A DNA stretch of 36,757 nucleotides from an uncultured Sphingomonas sp. (GCF_937871615.1 NZ_CALMPA010000047.1:1-36757); one strand, 5' to 3'. Positions 22,755-30,781 are shown, counted from the stretch's first letter. Program-made: numbers and translations. Notes: generated by a model from the letters alone, not told the origin.

Positions 22755-22803
22755 GGGAAGGGCCTCCGGTCTTGAGCGAAAATCCGCTCAAACGGCCCTT
22801 CCC
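22755..22803 (-). promoter_or_regulatory. Hairpin covering the ribosome site of the 214-aa gene
   Basis: GGGAAGGGCC pairs with GGCCCTTCCC and encloses a second stem TTGAGCG/CGCTCAA. On the minus strand the 3' arm touches the ATG at 22754 and overlaps the GGAGG ribosome site. Translation may depend on melting or competing structure. No T-run is present, so it is unlikely to be a simple terminator. Confidence 0.55.
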
Positions 22804-22819
22804 CCCTCCCCTTTCTCCC
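22796..22819 (-). repeat. G-quadruplex-capable tract (PRTRC spacer 1)
   Basis: The minus strand has four G runs of 3, 4, 6 and 3 bases with loops of 5, 1 and 2 nt. It overlaps one arm of the hairpin at 22755-22803, so the two folds would compete. Confidence 0.55.
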
Positions 22820-22847
22820 GTGGGCGGCCTCGGGGCGGCGCTTCCCT

Positions 22848-23606
22848 TCAGGTGGTGATCGGCAGCGGAATGGGAACGCTCTGTCCGGTGGCGATGTTGA
22901 TGAAGGCGCCGGCATGACCGATCGATCCTCGACCAAGAAGGTCAAAGAGAAGAGCCAGGGCGTGGCTCGCCACCACCCTGTTCACGAAGAGCGACTGGCG
23001 CTCCAGGGCCTCGGCGACCGAGCACGACGGAGCATCGTCATCCGGCAAGGTCTCGTCCGCGATCTCGGGGAAATATTCGAGGACGGTGGGCAGGGATGGC
23101 TGATCGGCTTCGGTCTCGCGGTTCGGGCAGCCGAGAAGGAACTGCCCGTCGCCCGCCCGATTGCCGAGATCCATCCAATAGGTCGGCGCGTTTCGCGCCG
23201 CGGCGAGCGCCGTGCCTATGCTGCGACGTGCGGATGCGGTGTCGACGCAGGTGATGATGAGATCGGCGCCGTCGAGCTTGACGGCCTCGGGGGCACGACC
23301 GTGCAGCGCCGTCCAGTCGAGGCCGTGCGCGAGATTGATCCGCTCGGTCAGGGTGCGGGCCTTCGAACTGCCAATGTCGCATCGATAGAAAGGCTGTCGG
23401 CCAAGATTGGCTTCGTTGACGGTATCATCGTCGACGACGGTCACGTCGAGCGAGCGGGTGGAGATGGCGCGCAGCGCCGTGTCCAGCGAGGCGAGCCCCA
23501 TCAGTATCTGCGCACCGTTTCCGCCGCAGCCGACGAGCACAACCTTGATCGCGCGGTTGCCAAGGGCCGCCGGCAGAAAGTGACGGGCGGGCATATCAGA
23601 GGTCAT
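22848..23606 (-). CDS. PRTRC system ThiF-family (E1-like) protein
   Basis: This 252-aa E1-like adenylating enzyme has the Rossmann ATP-loop VVLVGCGGNG (22-31), the acidic end of strand 2 with VVDDDTVNEANLGRQ (57-71), and IITCVDTASARR with Asp122. Cys195 sits in PSCSVAEALERQSLF, a candidate catalytic cysteine for thioester chemistry. In the PRTRC family it is the 'ThiF-related' member. The open frame begins at 23783, but AGGAGA before the ATG at 23606 sets the start. That start overlaps the A gene by 11 nt. By analogy to E1 enzymes it should activate a small modifier, here most likely PRTRC C; the target is unknown. Confidence 0.9.
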   Translation of the reverse strand: MTSDMPARHFLPAALGNRAIKVVLVGCGGNGAQILMGLASLDTALRAISTRSLDVTVVDDDTVNEANLGRQPFYRCDIGSSKARTLTERINLAHGLDWTALHGRAPEAVKLDGADLIITCVDTASARRSIGTALAAARNAPTYWMDLGNRAGDGQFLLGCPNRETEADQPSLPTVLEYFPEIADETLPDDDAPSCSVAEALERQSLFVNRVVASHALALLFDLLGRGSIGHAGAFINIATGQSVPIPLPITT

Positions 23607-24255
23607 GATAGTCTCCTGAAAAGGGGCTGCGCGGAAGCGGCAGGAACATCCCGCCGGCGCACAGCCGGGAGGCAATTGCCGGACCGCCCGCATGACCGAG
23701 ACGGCCGACCACCAAAGAAATCTTGGTCGCGTGCGCGTCGTCAGCATCGTCGGTCGCGCTGAAGAAGGCCGGACCATGGCCATGGCTGTGAATGTCGCAG
23801 ACGATATGGTGATGCGGCGGCAGGACGGGTGTGCGGTAGGTCAGGTGCGACGGCGTCGCGCGGTCGATCTGGGGAAAATCCAGCGCGAACTGCCGATCGT
23901 CTTCATTCCAGACGATGAAGGCCGCGGCCTCGTTCGGCAGGGCGTCCCGGAAATGCTCGAGAATTTGTTGAAACAGCTCCGCCGGTATCAAGCCGCAGCG
24001 TAAGTCCGCGCGCCCGGTGCCAATGCTTCCGTAGGGCAGATAGGCTGGAATGGGCGGGGTCAGTGGCAGGTCCAGCGAGAGCCAGGCCCGGCGCAGAATC
24101 AGGCAGACGCCGTCACGTCCGACGGCGAGGCAATTGCCGACACGGGCGCCGCGAACCGCGTCAATCGCGGGGGATCGGCCATTGGGGGGCACCGGATAAC
24201 ATGGCGCGGCCTCAAGGATGGCTGCGGCGGTTGGATCTTCGGCGAGGGCTGTCAT
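23596..24255 (-). CDS. PRTRC system protein A (JAB/MPN peptidase)
   Basis: This 219-aa protein carries a full JAMM zinc signature. HSHGHGPAFFSATD gives H-x-H-x7-S-x2-D at 156-169, with a Glu at 109 in NEAAAFIVW as the upstream acid. JAB/MPN peptidases remove ubiquitin-like proteins or process their C-termini. In PRTRC nomenclature this is protein A. The ATG at 24255 overlaps the TGA of B as ATGA, although the open frame runs 72 codons further. The C-terminal GGMFLPLPRSPFSGDYHDL is polar. Its partners C, B and ThiF are all within 3 kb. The substrate is unknown. Confidence 0.88.
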   Translation of the reverse strand: MTALAEDPTAAAILEAAPCYPVPPNGRSPAIDAVRGARVGNCLAVGRDGVCLILRRAWLSLDLPLTPPIPAYLPYGSIGTGRADLRCGLIPAELFQQILEHFRDALPNEAAAFIVWNEDDRQFALDFPQIDRATPSHLTYRTPVLPPHHHIVCDIHSHGHGPAFFSATDDADDAHATKISLVVGRLGHAGGPAIASRLCAGGMFLPLPRSPFSGDYHDL

Positions 24256-25082
24256 CGACGGGCCTTTCCATAGATGAGGTCGCCGAGCGTCACCGGCTCG
24301 GCCTTGAGGCCGCCTCGTGGTGCTGTCTGACGACGATCGCCGAGGAATGGCTTCAGGCGTTTGACCGGAAAGCGTGTTGCACCGGTTGCCGCGAGATTGT
24401 CCCAGAGACGCACGAGACCGCCCTTCCCCGTGACCGTCAGCTCCTGACCCGGATTCGGATGCGTCGACCATGAGTCGAACAGCGCGCGCTCGAATTCGGG
24501 AATGGCCGCCACCTCAAGCGAAGTCGGCCTCGGGATATTGCCCCAGCAGAGCGAGCCATTGAGGAAGACGTTGAGGATGGGCGAATGAAGAAGGACAGTC
24601 TCGGCCGTGGGCCGTTCACTGCACCCAAGCGCGTAGACGCCGAGCCGGCGCCGCGAAGCGACAAGGACGTGTGCCGGATAGGCGACCGGAACAACGGTGC
24701 GGCCAGCGAGCGCCCGCAGGCCCGTCGGCGTGGTCGAGAGATTGAAATACGCTGGCCGCACCTGGGCGGGAACCCACCAGACAAGCAGATCGGGATGGGC
24801 GACCAGCACTGTCTCGGGGAGAATTCGAGGCGGAGCTACTCGGCCGAGAGACTGCGACCAATGCCGCAAATGTGCCCTGGTCAGAGGAGTGCCGGCGGCG
24901 ATGGTCGGCGCGCCGGTGGCGTCATGATCGATCTGGTGGATGCTGGCGAATGCCTCGGCATCTTCACCAGGGGTAAGATGGGAGCCGAGCCCGCGGGCCC
25001 CGTCGCTTCTGTAGAGCAGGATGGCGTTGGTCAGCACCATGCCGCCTGCGGTTCGCTCGAACTGCACGCTATGGTCGGTCAT
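24252..25082 (-). CDS. PRTRC system protein B (E2-like)
   Basis: This 276-aa protein matches PRTRC B, which I recall as belonging to the prokaryotic E2 family D fold. The conserved block is HSPILNVFLNGSLCWGNIPRP, with Cys179 followed by W-G-N as the likely acceptor cysteine. Upstream are VAHPDLLVWWVPAQVRPAYF and a strand-rich N-terminus. GAGG before the ATG at 25082 fixes the start. It begins 10 nt after F ends and overlaps A by 4 nt. The E2-like role is family-based; the Cys is seen. Confidence 0.86.
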   Translation of the reverse strand: MTDHSVQFERTAGGMVLTNAILLYRSDGARGLGSHLTPGEDAEAFASIHQIDHDATGAPTIAAGTPLTRAHLRHWSQSLGRVAPPRILPETVLVAHPDLLVWWVPAQVRPAYFNLSTTPTGLRALAGRTVVPVAYPAHVLVASRRRLGVYALGCSERPTAETVLLHSPILNVFLNGSLCWGNIPRPTSLEVAAIPEFERALFDSWSTHPNPGQELTVTGKGGLVRLWDNLAATGATRFPVKRLKPFLGDRRQTAPRGGLKAEPVTLGDLIYGKARR

Positions 25083-25092
25083 GTCGGCCTCG

Positions 25093-26187
25093 TTATTCGG
25101 GGGGATAAAGTTCGATGAGGTGCTTGGCGGCCCGGAGCAGCCGCGCGCCAACCGCGAGGGAGGCAAGCCAGGCGTCGATCGCCACGGCCTGCGTCATCGG
25201 GCAGAGGCCTGTCACGTCCATGAAGCCGTACTCCATGCCGTGGCGGCCGACGTCGTCGACCTCGACCCCGAACTGCTCGACAGGAACGAGGGTTAGCGGC
25301 GGGAGAGGCGAGCACTCCTCGATGCCGGGGACATATTCGTAGAGAACGTCCATCTCGAGGTGCCAGGCATGATCTTCGTTCGGCAGGTTGGAGAGGGCTG
25401 CGTGGGCGTCTCGCAGTTCGCGCAAGGCCCGGCGAAGGGCAGTTGGTAGCTTCGACAGGGGCGCCGCCTGCGCCGCAAGCATCCAGTCCGGTCGCTTGGC
25501 GTTCATGGCGGACGGCATGATCTGGGCCTCGATTTCGCTATCGTCAGCCCCGTGAAGTGCCATGAGGGCTTCGCGGGCGGCGTCATCCTCGGTTTCGCCA
25601 TCCCAATAATACATCGAGATATTGTCAAAGAGGTCGTCGTAGCAGAAGACCGGGAGAACACTTCCGAGCGTTCGCTCAAGCGCCCGGTAGGCGGCCGCGC
25701 GCCATGGGATGGGCCGGTTGCTGTCTTCGATCCATCCAAGATCCAGTTGCCCGATGCTGTCGCAGACGATGGCGATCGCCGGCGCGCCGCAGGATTCGCC
25801 GTTGAGGAGGACGACGCGCAGGTCCGCGATCGGACAGCTTCGCAGGATCTCCAGAACCTTCGCCGTGAAGACCTGTTCGATGTGACGCCGGGCCTCGGGG
25901 CGCGTTAGACAGGTGATCGCCCCCTCCTGTGATGCGACCCAGCTGCCCACCAGCTTGTGATGCGCGACCAGCGGTCGATCGAAGATCACGGGAATATCGG
26001 GCGATAGGCCGACGGACCGCCCAGCCAGATCAGCCGAGCGGAGGGAGGCGCAGTCCGGTGGGCGGAGGGATGGGATCGGCGGGACCGTCCTCTTGCGCGC
26101 CCGCGCAAAGGACGATCTGCGCATGGAGGGCCTGGGCCTGTTTGCTGCAGGATGGGCGGGAAAGTCCGGGAGTGTCGCCATGATCAT
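25093..26187 (-). CDS. PRTRC system protein F
   Basis: This 364-aa protein corresponds in length, order and composition to PRTRC F, whose role is unknown. A strand-rich N-terminal half (VGLSPDIPVIFDRPLVAHHK, GSWVASQEGAITCLTRPEA) leads into FCYDDLFDNISMYYWDGETE, a family-like segment. A C-terminal helical part ends in AWLASLAVGARLLRAAKHLIELYP. Two Met codons (26187 and 26181) are close; the second has a GAGA 6 nt upstream and could be the true start. It follows C after 68 nt and precedes B by 10 nt. No catalytic signature was seen. Confidence 0.82.
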   Translation of the reverse strand: MIMATLPDFPAHPAANRPRPSMRRSSFARARKRTVPPIPSLRPPDCASLRSADLAGRSVGLSPDIPVIFDRPLVAHHKLVGSWVASQEGAITCLTRPEARRHIEQVFTAKVLEILRSCPIADLRVVLLNGESCGAPAIAIVCDSIGQLDLGWIEDSNRPIPWRAAAYRALERTLGSVLPVFCYDDLFDNISMYYWDGETEDDAAREALMALHGADDSEIEAQIMPSAMNAKRPDWMLAAQAAPLSKLPTALRRALRELRDAHAALSNLPNEDHAWHLEMDVLYEYVPGIEECSPLPPLTLVPVEQFGVEVDDVGRHGMEYGFMDVTGLCPMTQAVAIDAWLASLAVGARLLRAAKHLIELYPPE

Positions 26188-26255
26188 TCTCGATCCATTC
26201 GAGGAGCGTCTTGCGCGGTGCGGCGGGGATGGCCGCCGATTGAGGGCGCGCCACG

Positions 26256-26462
26256 TCAGCCCTTCGTGCCGATAGCTCGGCGATATTCGGTGACGTGGAC
26301 ACCGCCCGTAACCCCGGCATCGACCAGGTCGGCATTGAGGATCGCCGGGTAGAGGGTGGCGTGGTAAGCGCGCAGCCCCTGCGGGTCATTGGCAAGATGG
26401 GGCGGCTGCGGGAGGTCGATACCGTCATAGCGGTAGACGCGGGCAAGATGGTCGATCTGCAT
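26256..26462 (-). CDS. PRTRC system protein C (ubiquitin-like modifier)
   Basis: This 68-aa protein fits PRTRC C, a small beta-grasp, ubiquitin-like family (Prok_Ub type). The pattern is RVYRYDGIDLPQPPHLANDP, GLRAYHATLYPAILNAD and VHVTEYRRAIGTKG. It ends in GTKG with no further residues, so the C-terminal Gly would be free for adenylation by ThiF without processing. GAGGA lies 6 nt before the ATG. In the cassette it lies between E and F. Modification of a target has not been shown for this family as far as I know. Confidence 0.88.
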   Translation of the reverse strand: MQIDHLARVYRYDGIDLPQPPHLANDPQGLRAYHATLYPAILNADLVDAGVTGGVHVTEYRRAIGTKG

Positions 26463-26508
26463 CGGAATGTCCTCGTTGGAATTGCAAAGGGGTGTCGGCT
26501 GCTTCCGA

Positions 26509-26940
26509 TCACCAGAGACTGGCCGGCTCCTCCGATTTTGCGTCGGCCGGCAGGGCTCCCGGCGCTGGCGCTGCCGGAGCGCTGGTGGCGACCGCCGGTT
26601 TGGGAGACGGCGATGCTGCTTTTGCCTTCGCGGCCTCGGCGGAGGCAGCGCGGACGGCCTCGGCCGCGTCCCGCTGGGTGGCGATCTGGTCGGCCAGCGT
26701 CTTGCGCGTGGCTATCAGTCCGCCGAGCGCACCTTCAGCGCCCTTTGCAAGTTCGGCGTCGATCTCGGCGGCGGTCGCGATGATAGAGATCGGGTGCAGC
26801 TCGCCGGCCTCGGCCTTTTGCGATTTGCCCTCGGCTACACGGGGAATGATGATGAGGGTGACAACGCCGTCGGCGCCGGCGACCAGGTCGAAGGCGAGCG
26901 AATAGCTGCCCAGCAAGGGCAGGAGATTTGTGATCAGCAT
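26509..26940 (-). CDS. PRTRC system protein E
   Basis: This 143-aa protein has an N-terminal beta domain (MLITNLLPLLGSYSLAFDLV, VVTLIIIPRVAEGKSQKAE). A long helical, Ala- and Lys-rich middle follows (ELAKGAEGALGGLIATRKTL, AEAVRAASAEAAKAKAA), then a Pro/Ala-rich disordered tail. This is the usual layout of PRTRC E. AAGGA lies 10 nt before the ATG at 26940; the open frame to 27048 overlaps ParB and is rejected. It is 34 nt downstream of ParB in the same operon. Function unknown; it may scaffold the cassette proteins. Confidence 0.86.
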   Translation of the reverse strand: MLITNLLPLLGSYSLAFDLVAGADGVVTLIIIPRVAEGKSQKAEAGELHPISIIATAAEIDAELAKGAEGALGGLIATRKTLADQIATQRDAAEAVRAASAEAAKAKAASPSPKPAVATSAPAAPAPGALPADAKSEEPASLW

Positions 26941-26974
26941 TTTGGTGATTCCTTGATTGGAAAGCGGGGTGGGC

Positions 26975-28585
26975 TCAGGCAGCCAGATCGGCCACCACCT
27001 CCTGGGTCTTCGCAGGCGTAAGGGGCTGGGGCGGCGAATAGCGGCCATCGAGGGTCATCGCGCTCGGCACTCGGCCAGCCCAGTCGAACCCGACCGCGTT
27101 CAACATGCCCGTGATGAGGTCGCCCTTCTTGGCGCCGAGCAGCTTGGCGAAGGCTTTCTCCCCCGTATGCGCCACAAGGCCGCACTCGCCGGCGATGAAC
27201 TTCAGCTCGTCCTTCGTGTAGCGTTCGAGGAATGCGCGATCGACCTGCCAGACCGTCCGGATGTCGATACCGAAGGCGCTCGAAAGATCAGCGACGTGGG
27301 TAAACGACTGGACGTCCCGGGCATATGCGGCCCCGATTGCAGCGAGCACCGTCGTGGCCTGGCCCTCGGACAGCTCGCGGATCTCCGCGATCTTTTCCTT
27401 GAAGCCGCGATCGGGGAACGCTGCGTCGACCAGCAGCGCAGCGCGCGAGGTCAAGGTCCCTGCCTTGATGTGCGAAAGCGTGCCGGTCAGCGCTGCCACG
27501 AGGATCGCCGCCTGGGCGTTTGATGGATCGTCAGCCAGCCCGCGGGCGAGTGCCGTTCGCCACGTCGCCTCCCGCAGGTCGGCCGTGCGGCTTGCGATGG
27601 ACTTTGCGGTGATGCTGGGGCCGGTGCTGGTGGAAACCTTGCGCACGACGGTTCCGCGACCGACCAGAGGCGCGGAAGGCGCCGCGTCATCGATCAGACC
27701 GCCGATCTCGCCATCATCCTCGTTTTCGTCGCCATCCTCAGCGGGATCGTCATCATCGGGCTCGATCGCTGCAGCGGCATCCTCGGCCTCGGCCGCCGCC
27801 TCCGCTTCACGGCGTGCGGCTTCGACGGCCTCGGTCTTGAGCTGAAAGCAGGTGGCGTTGGTGCAGTGTCCATCGTCGACATGGGTGTCGAACAAGGCAC
27901 GTTGTGTGCCCGAATTGAACGGACAGGTGGTGCATTCCGTCTTGTCGAAAATGGCATCGGCGAGGCGCTGCGTGACCTTCATAAGAAGATCGCGGGTCTT
28001 GGCGATATCCAGGCCGGCGGCGATGATCGTCTCGAGCGCCTTGTCCTGCTTGTCGGCGGGGACGGCGGCGAGCAGCTCGGCGTGTCCGACCTTGATCCGG
28101 CGCTCGTCGAGCGCGGTTTTGACGGTCTCGGAAAGGTCTGCGAGGGCGAGGCGGCGATCGAGCTTCGCGCGAGACCAGCCAAGCCGCCGGGCAGTTTCGG
28201 CTCGGTCGCCTTGGCACGCCGCGAGATAGCGGACGGCCGCGTCCGCCTGCTCGGTCTCGGAAGGGTCGTCTCGATCATCGTTTTCGGCAATCGCCGCGTC
28301 GAGCGCCTCCTGGTCGGTCATCTCCCGTATGAGGACCGGCACCTCGCCGTTGTCGCCGAATGCCTCCATTGCCGCCCGGTAGCGGCGACCGCCTGCGACG
28401 ATCGTGAAATGCTCCGGCAGGTCGGCGGCGGGCCGCACCAGCATCGGCTGCAACATGCCCCGCAAACGCAGGGAAGCGACGAGTTCGTCATGTTTCTTCC
28501 GGTCGAAATAGCGGCGCGGATTATAACCAACGGCGATCCGGGCGAGCGGGACCATGGCGGTCCCTGCAGGGTGCGGTGCGGTCAA
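26975..28585 (-). CDS. PRTRC system ParB-family protein
   Basis: This 536-aa ParB-like protein has an N-terminal ParB/Srx CTPase-type domain (NPRRYFDRKKHDELVASLR, then GGRRYRAAMEAF at 65-76). A KorB/ParB-like helix-turn-helix follows (GDRAETARRLGWSRAKLDRR). A zinc-finger-like patch comes next (CTTCPFNSGT, then CTNATCFQ), then an acidic linker (about 285-320) and a C-terminal domain of the PRTRC type. The start is taken as TTG with AGGAG 7 nt upstream (28585); an ATG at 28555 is the alternative. It leads the PRTRC genes and follows a G-quadruplex-capable spacer. It probably binds DNA; whether it partitions a replicon is unproven. Confidence 0.9.
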   Translation of the reverse strand: MTAPHPAGTAMVPLARIAVGYNPRRYFDRKKHDELVASLRLRGMLQPMLVRPAADLPEHFTIVAGGRRYRAAMEAFGDNGEVPVLIREMTDQEALDAAIAENDDRDDPSETEQADAAVRYLAACQGDRAETARRLGWSRAKLDRRLALADLSETVKTALDERRIKVGHAELLAAVPADKQDKALETIIAAGLDIAKTRDLLMKVTQRLADAIFDKTECTTCPFNSGTQRALFDTHVDDGHCTNATCFQLKTEAVEAARREAEAAAEAEDAAAAIEPDDDDPAEDGDENEDDGEIGGLIDDAAPSAPLVGRGTVVRKVSTSTGPSITAKSIASRTADLREATWRTALARGLADDPSNAQAAILVAALTGTLSHIKAGTLTSRAALLVDAAFPDRGFKEKIAEIRELSEGQATTVLAAIGAAYARDVQSFTHVADLSSAFGIDIRTVWQVDRAFLERYTKDELKFIAGECGLVAHTGEKAFAKLLGAKKGDLITGMLNAVGFDWAGRVPSAMTLDGRYSPPQPLTPAKTQEVVADLAA

Positions 28586-28660
28586 GGCAGTTCTCCTGAT
28601 GGGAATGGCGGCGCACGCGCTTGCCCGCGACATGCACACTTTCGATGAGCCTGATGCTCA

Positions 28661-28680
28661 CCCTCCCATCCCCCCTCCCC
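28661..28680 (-). repeat. G-quadruplex-capable tract (PRTRC leader)
   Basis: The minus strand has G runs of 4, 6, 3 and 3 with loops of 1, 2 and 1 nt, directly after the stop of the DpdA-like gene and about 75 nt before the ParB start. A small stem, TGAGC/GCTCA, lies next to it. This is the tightest of the three such tracts. Confidence 0.6.
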
Positions 28681-28682
28681 TT

Positions 28683-29696
28683 TCACCGCTGGGCCGTCTC
28701 GCCATGGAAGATGTCGGCCGCCCATTGCTCGATCCACGGCTCGAACACCTCGTCATGATCGAGATCGCCGGACTCGATGAGCTCGCGGATTTCGATACGG
28801 GCCTGTGCGATCGCGGCCTCCCAGGGGTCGATCGGCAGAGGCTCTGCGACCGCAGGCCGTTGCTGCGGAAGGCGTCGTGGCCGCCCGGCAAGCCGGTTGC
28901 GCTGACCGGCCAGCCATTTCTCCATGTGATCGGCCACCATGCGATCCGTTTTGGAGATGCCAGTCCTCAAAGCCTCCCGCCGGGCTCCGACGCCATAGGC
29001 CTGGCTGTCGATCGAGGTGATCCGGTGCGAGAAAGGCAGGAGATAGGGCAGCGCTGTGCCTTTGACGCCAAATGCGTGAAGACGCACACCGCGAGGCAGG
29101 ATTTGATCGAGGTGATCGATGACCGCAATCAGGCCTTCCGGTCCGTGGATATCGCGCCGGCACATGCTGCCGATACCGATCAGCGCCCCGGGGCGGATGG
29201 AGCCCCAGAGCGCATCGATGCAACGTTCATAGTCGGACGGTCGCCGGCCCTGGATCACCGGCATCAACCTGTCCGCGATGCCGGCATCCTCCCCCAAGGT
29301 GCGACAATCGCGGTTTGCGCGGATGGTCCGCGCCAGGCGGTCGATCACAGCATCGCGATCGTGGGCGATTTCGGCCTCGACGCAATAATCGGCGCTCGCC
29401 CACCAATGAAAGGGATAGGCCGCCGCCAGCGATACATAGTCCGCCAGTGACCAGGGGAAGCCGCCATAGCGGGCCGCCGCGACAAAGCCGGCGGAATCCA
29501 GGCAGAGGCCGGGCAAGCCCCGTGCGTTGTGAAGCTGACCAAGGCGCCAACCCGCCCACTCGCGCCAGCCCCGCTTTTCGGACCAGCGCGAAAGAGCGTT
29601 CACCGAGATCAGCGCAGTCCGACCCAGCGTGCGTGCGCGCTGCAGGATTGGTCCCTCATTGAGATGCGGCAGGCCGACGATGACGTTGATGGGCAT
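28683..29696 (-). CDS. DpdA/TGT-like protein (DUF7221-type)
   Basis: This 337-aa protein resembles the tRNA-guanine transglycosylase fold used by DpdA, which inserts 7-deazaguanine bases into DNA. Supporting blocks are LCLDSAGFVAAARYGGFPWS (65-84), IGIGSMCRRDI (173-183) and HAFGVKGTALPYL followed by SIDSQAYGVGAR (228-239), whose Asp230 is placed like the TGT catalytic Asp. The zinc-binding cysteine set of tRNA TGTs is not seen. No other dpd or queuosine genes lie in the window. The ATG at 29696 has GGAG 8 nt upstream. It heads the long minus-strand run that includes PRTRC. Activity on DNA is an inference. Confidence 0.78.
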   Translation of the reverse strand: MPINVIVGLPHLNEGPILQRARTLGRTALISVNALSRWSEKRGWREWAGWRLGQLHNARGLPGLCLDSAGFVAAARYGGFPWSLADYVSLAAAYPFHWWASADYCVEAEIAHDRDAVIDRLARTIRANRDCRTLGEDAGIADRLMPVIQGRRPSDYERCIDALWGSIRPGALIGIGSMCRRDIHGPEGLIAVIDHLDQILPRGVRLHAFGVKGTALPYLLPFSHRITSIDSQAYGVGARREALRTGISKTDRMVADHMEKWLAGQRNRLAGRPRRLPQQRPAVAEPLPIDPWEAAIAQARIEIRELIESGDLDHDEVFEPWIEQWAADIFHGETAQR

Positions 29697-29734
29697 GATG
29701 CATGCTCCGCTCGCAACCGACAGCACGACGACAA

Positions 29735-29763
29735 TTGACGGTCGCGCATGTTCACGTTACGTT
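29735..29763 (+). promoter_or_regulatory. Candidate promoter for the 162-aa gene
   Basis: TTGACG and TACGTT are 17 nt apart, ending 21 nt before the ATG at 29785. It lies in the 88-base divergent gap shared with the DpdA-like gene. Confidence 0.5.
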
Positions 29764-29784
29764 CTAGTGAGTAGGAGATTTGCC

Positions 29785-30273
29785 ATGACGACGCCCAGCT
29801 TCCGACACCTGTTCGACCTCGACATCACGTTGCGGGATGCGGCGCTGGACATGGAGCACCGGCCGACCCGGCGGATGATCGCCAACGCGGCGATCGGCAT
29901 CCATGTTGAGGACGCCTATTATTCGGTGCGCGAGCTGCGCGAGGCGGTGAGCTGGGTGCATGAAGGCGTCCCGGCGGGCAAGCTGAAGCTGGCGGAGATC
30001 CTCGGCAATGATGGTGCCGATGATTTCCAGCGCTGCGTCTATTTCTGCCTCGCGGGCCGCGGCGTGGTGTCCATGCTCGACGATCTCGAATGGCTGGAGG
30101 ATCTGCTGGAGCGGCGCGGACGTGTTGCTGGTGAGCAGAAGCGTCTGAAGGCGACGGTGATGCCGCTGGCGAACCCCTATGTGGCCGACGCGCCTGACGG
30201 GCCGCTGGTCAGGATGGACGGGAACTTCGAGCAAGGGCCTTCGTGGTGGGCCGACCCGACTTTGTCGGCCTGA
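29785..30273 (+). CDS. Conserved hypothetical protein, 162 aa
   Basis: This is a soluble, mostly helical protein, starting with FRHLFDLDITLRDAALDMEH, then a region of alternating helices (IANAAIGIHVEDAYYSVREL, DDLEWLEDLLERRGRVAGEQ) and a hydrophilic tail (MDGNFEQGPSWWADPTLSA). No named family. GGAG 7 nt before the ATG at 29785 fixes the start within a longer frame. It is the only plus-strand gene in the right half. It diverges from the DpdA-like gene and converges on the thermonuclease gene with 4 bp between the stops. It could regulate the divergent operon, but no DNA-binding motif was recognised. Confidence 0.74.
   Translation: MTTPSFRHLFDLDITLRDAALDMEHRPTRRMIANAAIGIHVEDAYYSVRELREAVSWVHEGVPAGKLKLAEILGNDGADDFQRCVYFCLAGRGVVSMLDDLEWLEDLLERRGRVAGEQKRLKATVMPLANPYVADAPDGPLVRMDGNFEQGPSWWADPTLSA
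30249..30270. terminator. Stem-loop at the convergent gene ends
   Basis: GGCCGAC pairs with GTCGGCC around 8 nt, inside the last codons of the 162-aa gene. It could stop transcripts from both sides, since the two stops are only 4 bp apart. No T-run. Confidence 0.45.
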
Positions 30274-30277
30274 CCTG

Positions 30278-30781
30278 TCACCGCTCGCAGCTCAAGCGGT
30301 CGCCGTGCCGCCAGCGCGAGGGCTCAAGCCAGACCCCGGCGAAGGCCCCTACCCTTTGGCTCCTGGCCGAAGCAAACGCCATATTGTAGGCGCGCAGCCG
30401 CGCTGGATCGTCCCGGAGAAAGCTCGCCTGCGGGGTCGCGAGGCCCGCGCGGATGAGACGTACTCCCAGGTCCTCACCATCGACCGTCACGACCGCCACG
30501 GGCCGTCCATAGGAGGACGAGGGCATGAGCCGGATCGTCGCGGCCTTGGAACGAAGGGCATTGGCCGCGAAATCCTGCGCCGCCTTGCCGCACTGCCAGC
30601 AACCAGACTCGCGCTGACAAAGCTGCCCCCGCTCGAAGGCATCGACGCCGAGCAGGCGAAGGTCGACCGCCACCGTATCCCCATCGATCGCTCGGGCCTT
30701 GGCGTCGAATGTCTGCGACCATGCGGCCGACGAAAGAAGCGCGCCGCTGATGAGCGCGATGGTCGTCGCAGCCCGGATCAA
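30278..30781 (-). CDS. Secreted thermonuclease-family protein (SNase-like)
   Basis: This 167-aa protein begins with a signal peptide (IRAATTIALISGALLSSAAW), so it should act in the periplasm or outside. The SNase-like OB fold follows: ARAIDGDTVAVDLRLLGVDA with Arg42, AFERGQLC with Glu50, and SSYGRPVAVVTV with Arg93, the three places used for catalysis in staphylococcal nuclease. Four cysteines (55-64) may form disulfides. The start is TTG, overlapping the TGA of the upstream 66-aa gene by 4 nt, with GGAG 8 nt before it. Periplasmic nucleases of this kind are frequent on conjugative elements. The role may be in DNA entry or in nutrient use. Confidence 0.82.
   Translation of the reverse strand: MIRAATTIALISGALLSSAAWSQTFDAKARAIDGDTVAVDLRLLGVDAFERGQLCQRESGCWQCGKAAQDFAANALRSKAATIRLMPSSSYGRPVAVVTVDGEDLGVRLIRAGLATPQASFLRDDPARLRAYNMAFASARSQRVGAFAGVWLEPSRWRHGDRLSCER

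Noticed and set aside
22090-22791. N-terminal extension of the 427-aa protein
   Set aside because: It overlaps the well supported 214-aa gene in another frame and is rich in Arg, Pro and Ser; GGAGG before 22089 marks the real start.
24256-24471. N-terminal extension of PRTRC A
   Set aside because: It overlaps B. The ATGA junction at 24252-24255 is a typical operon start.
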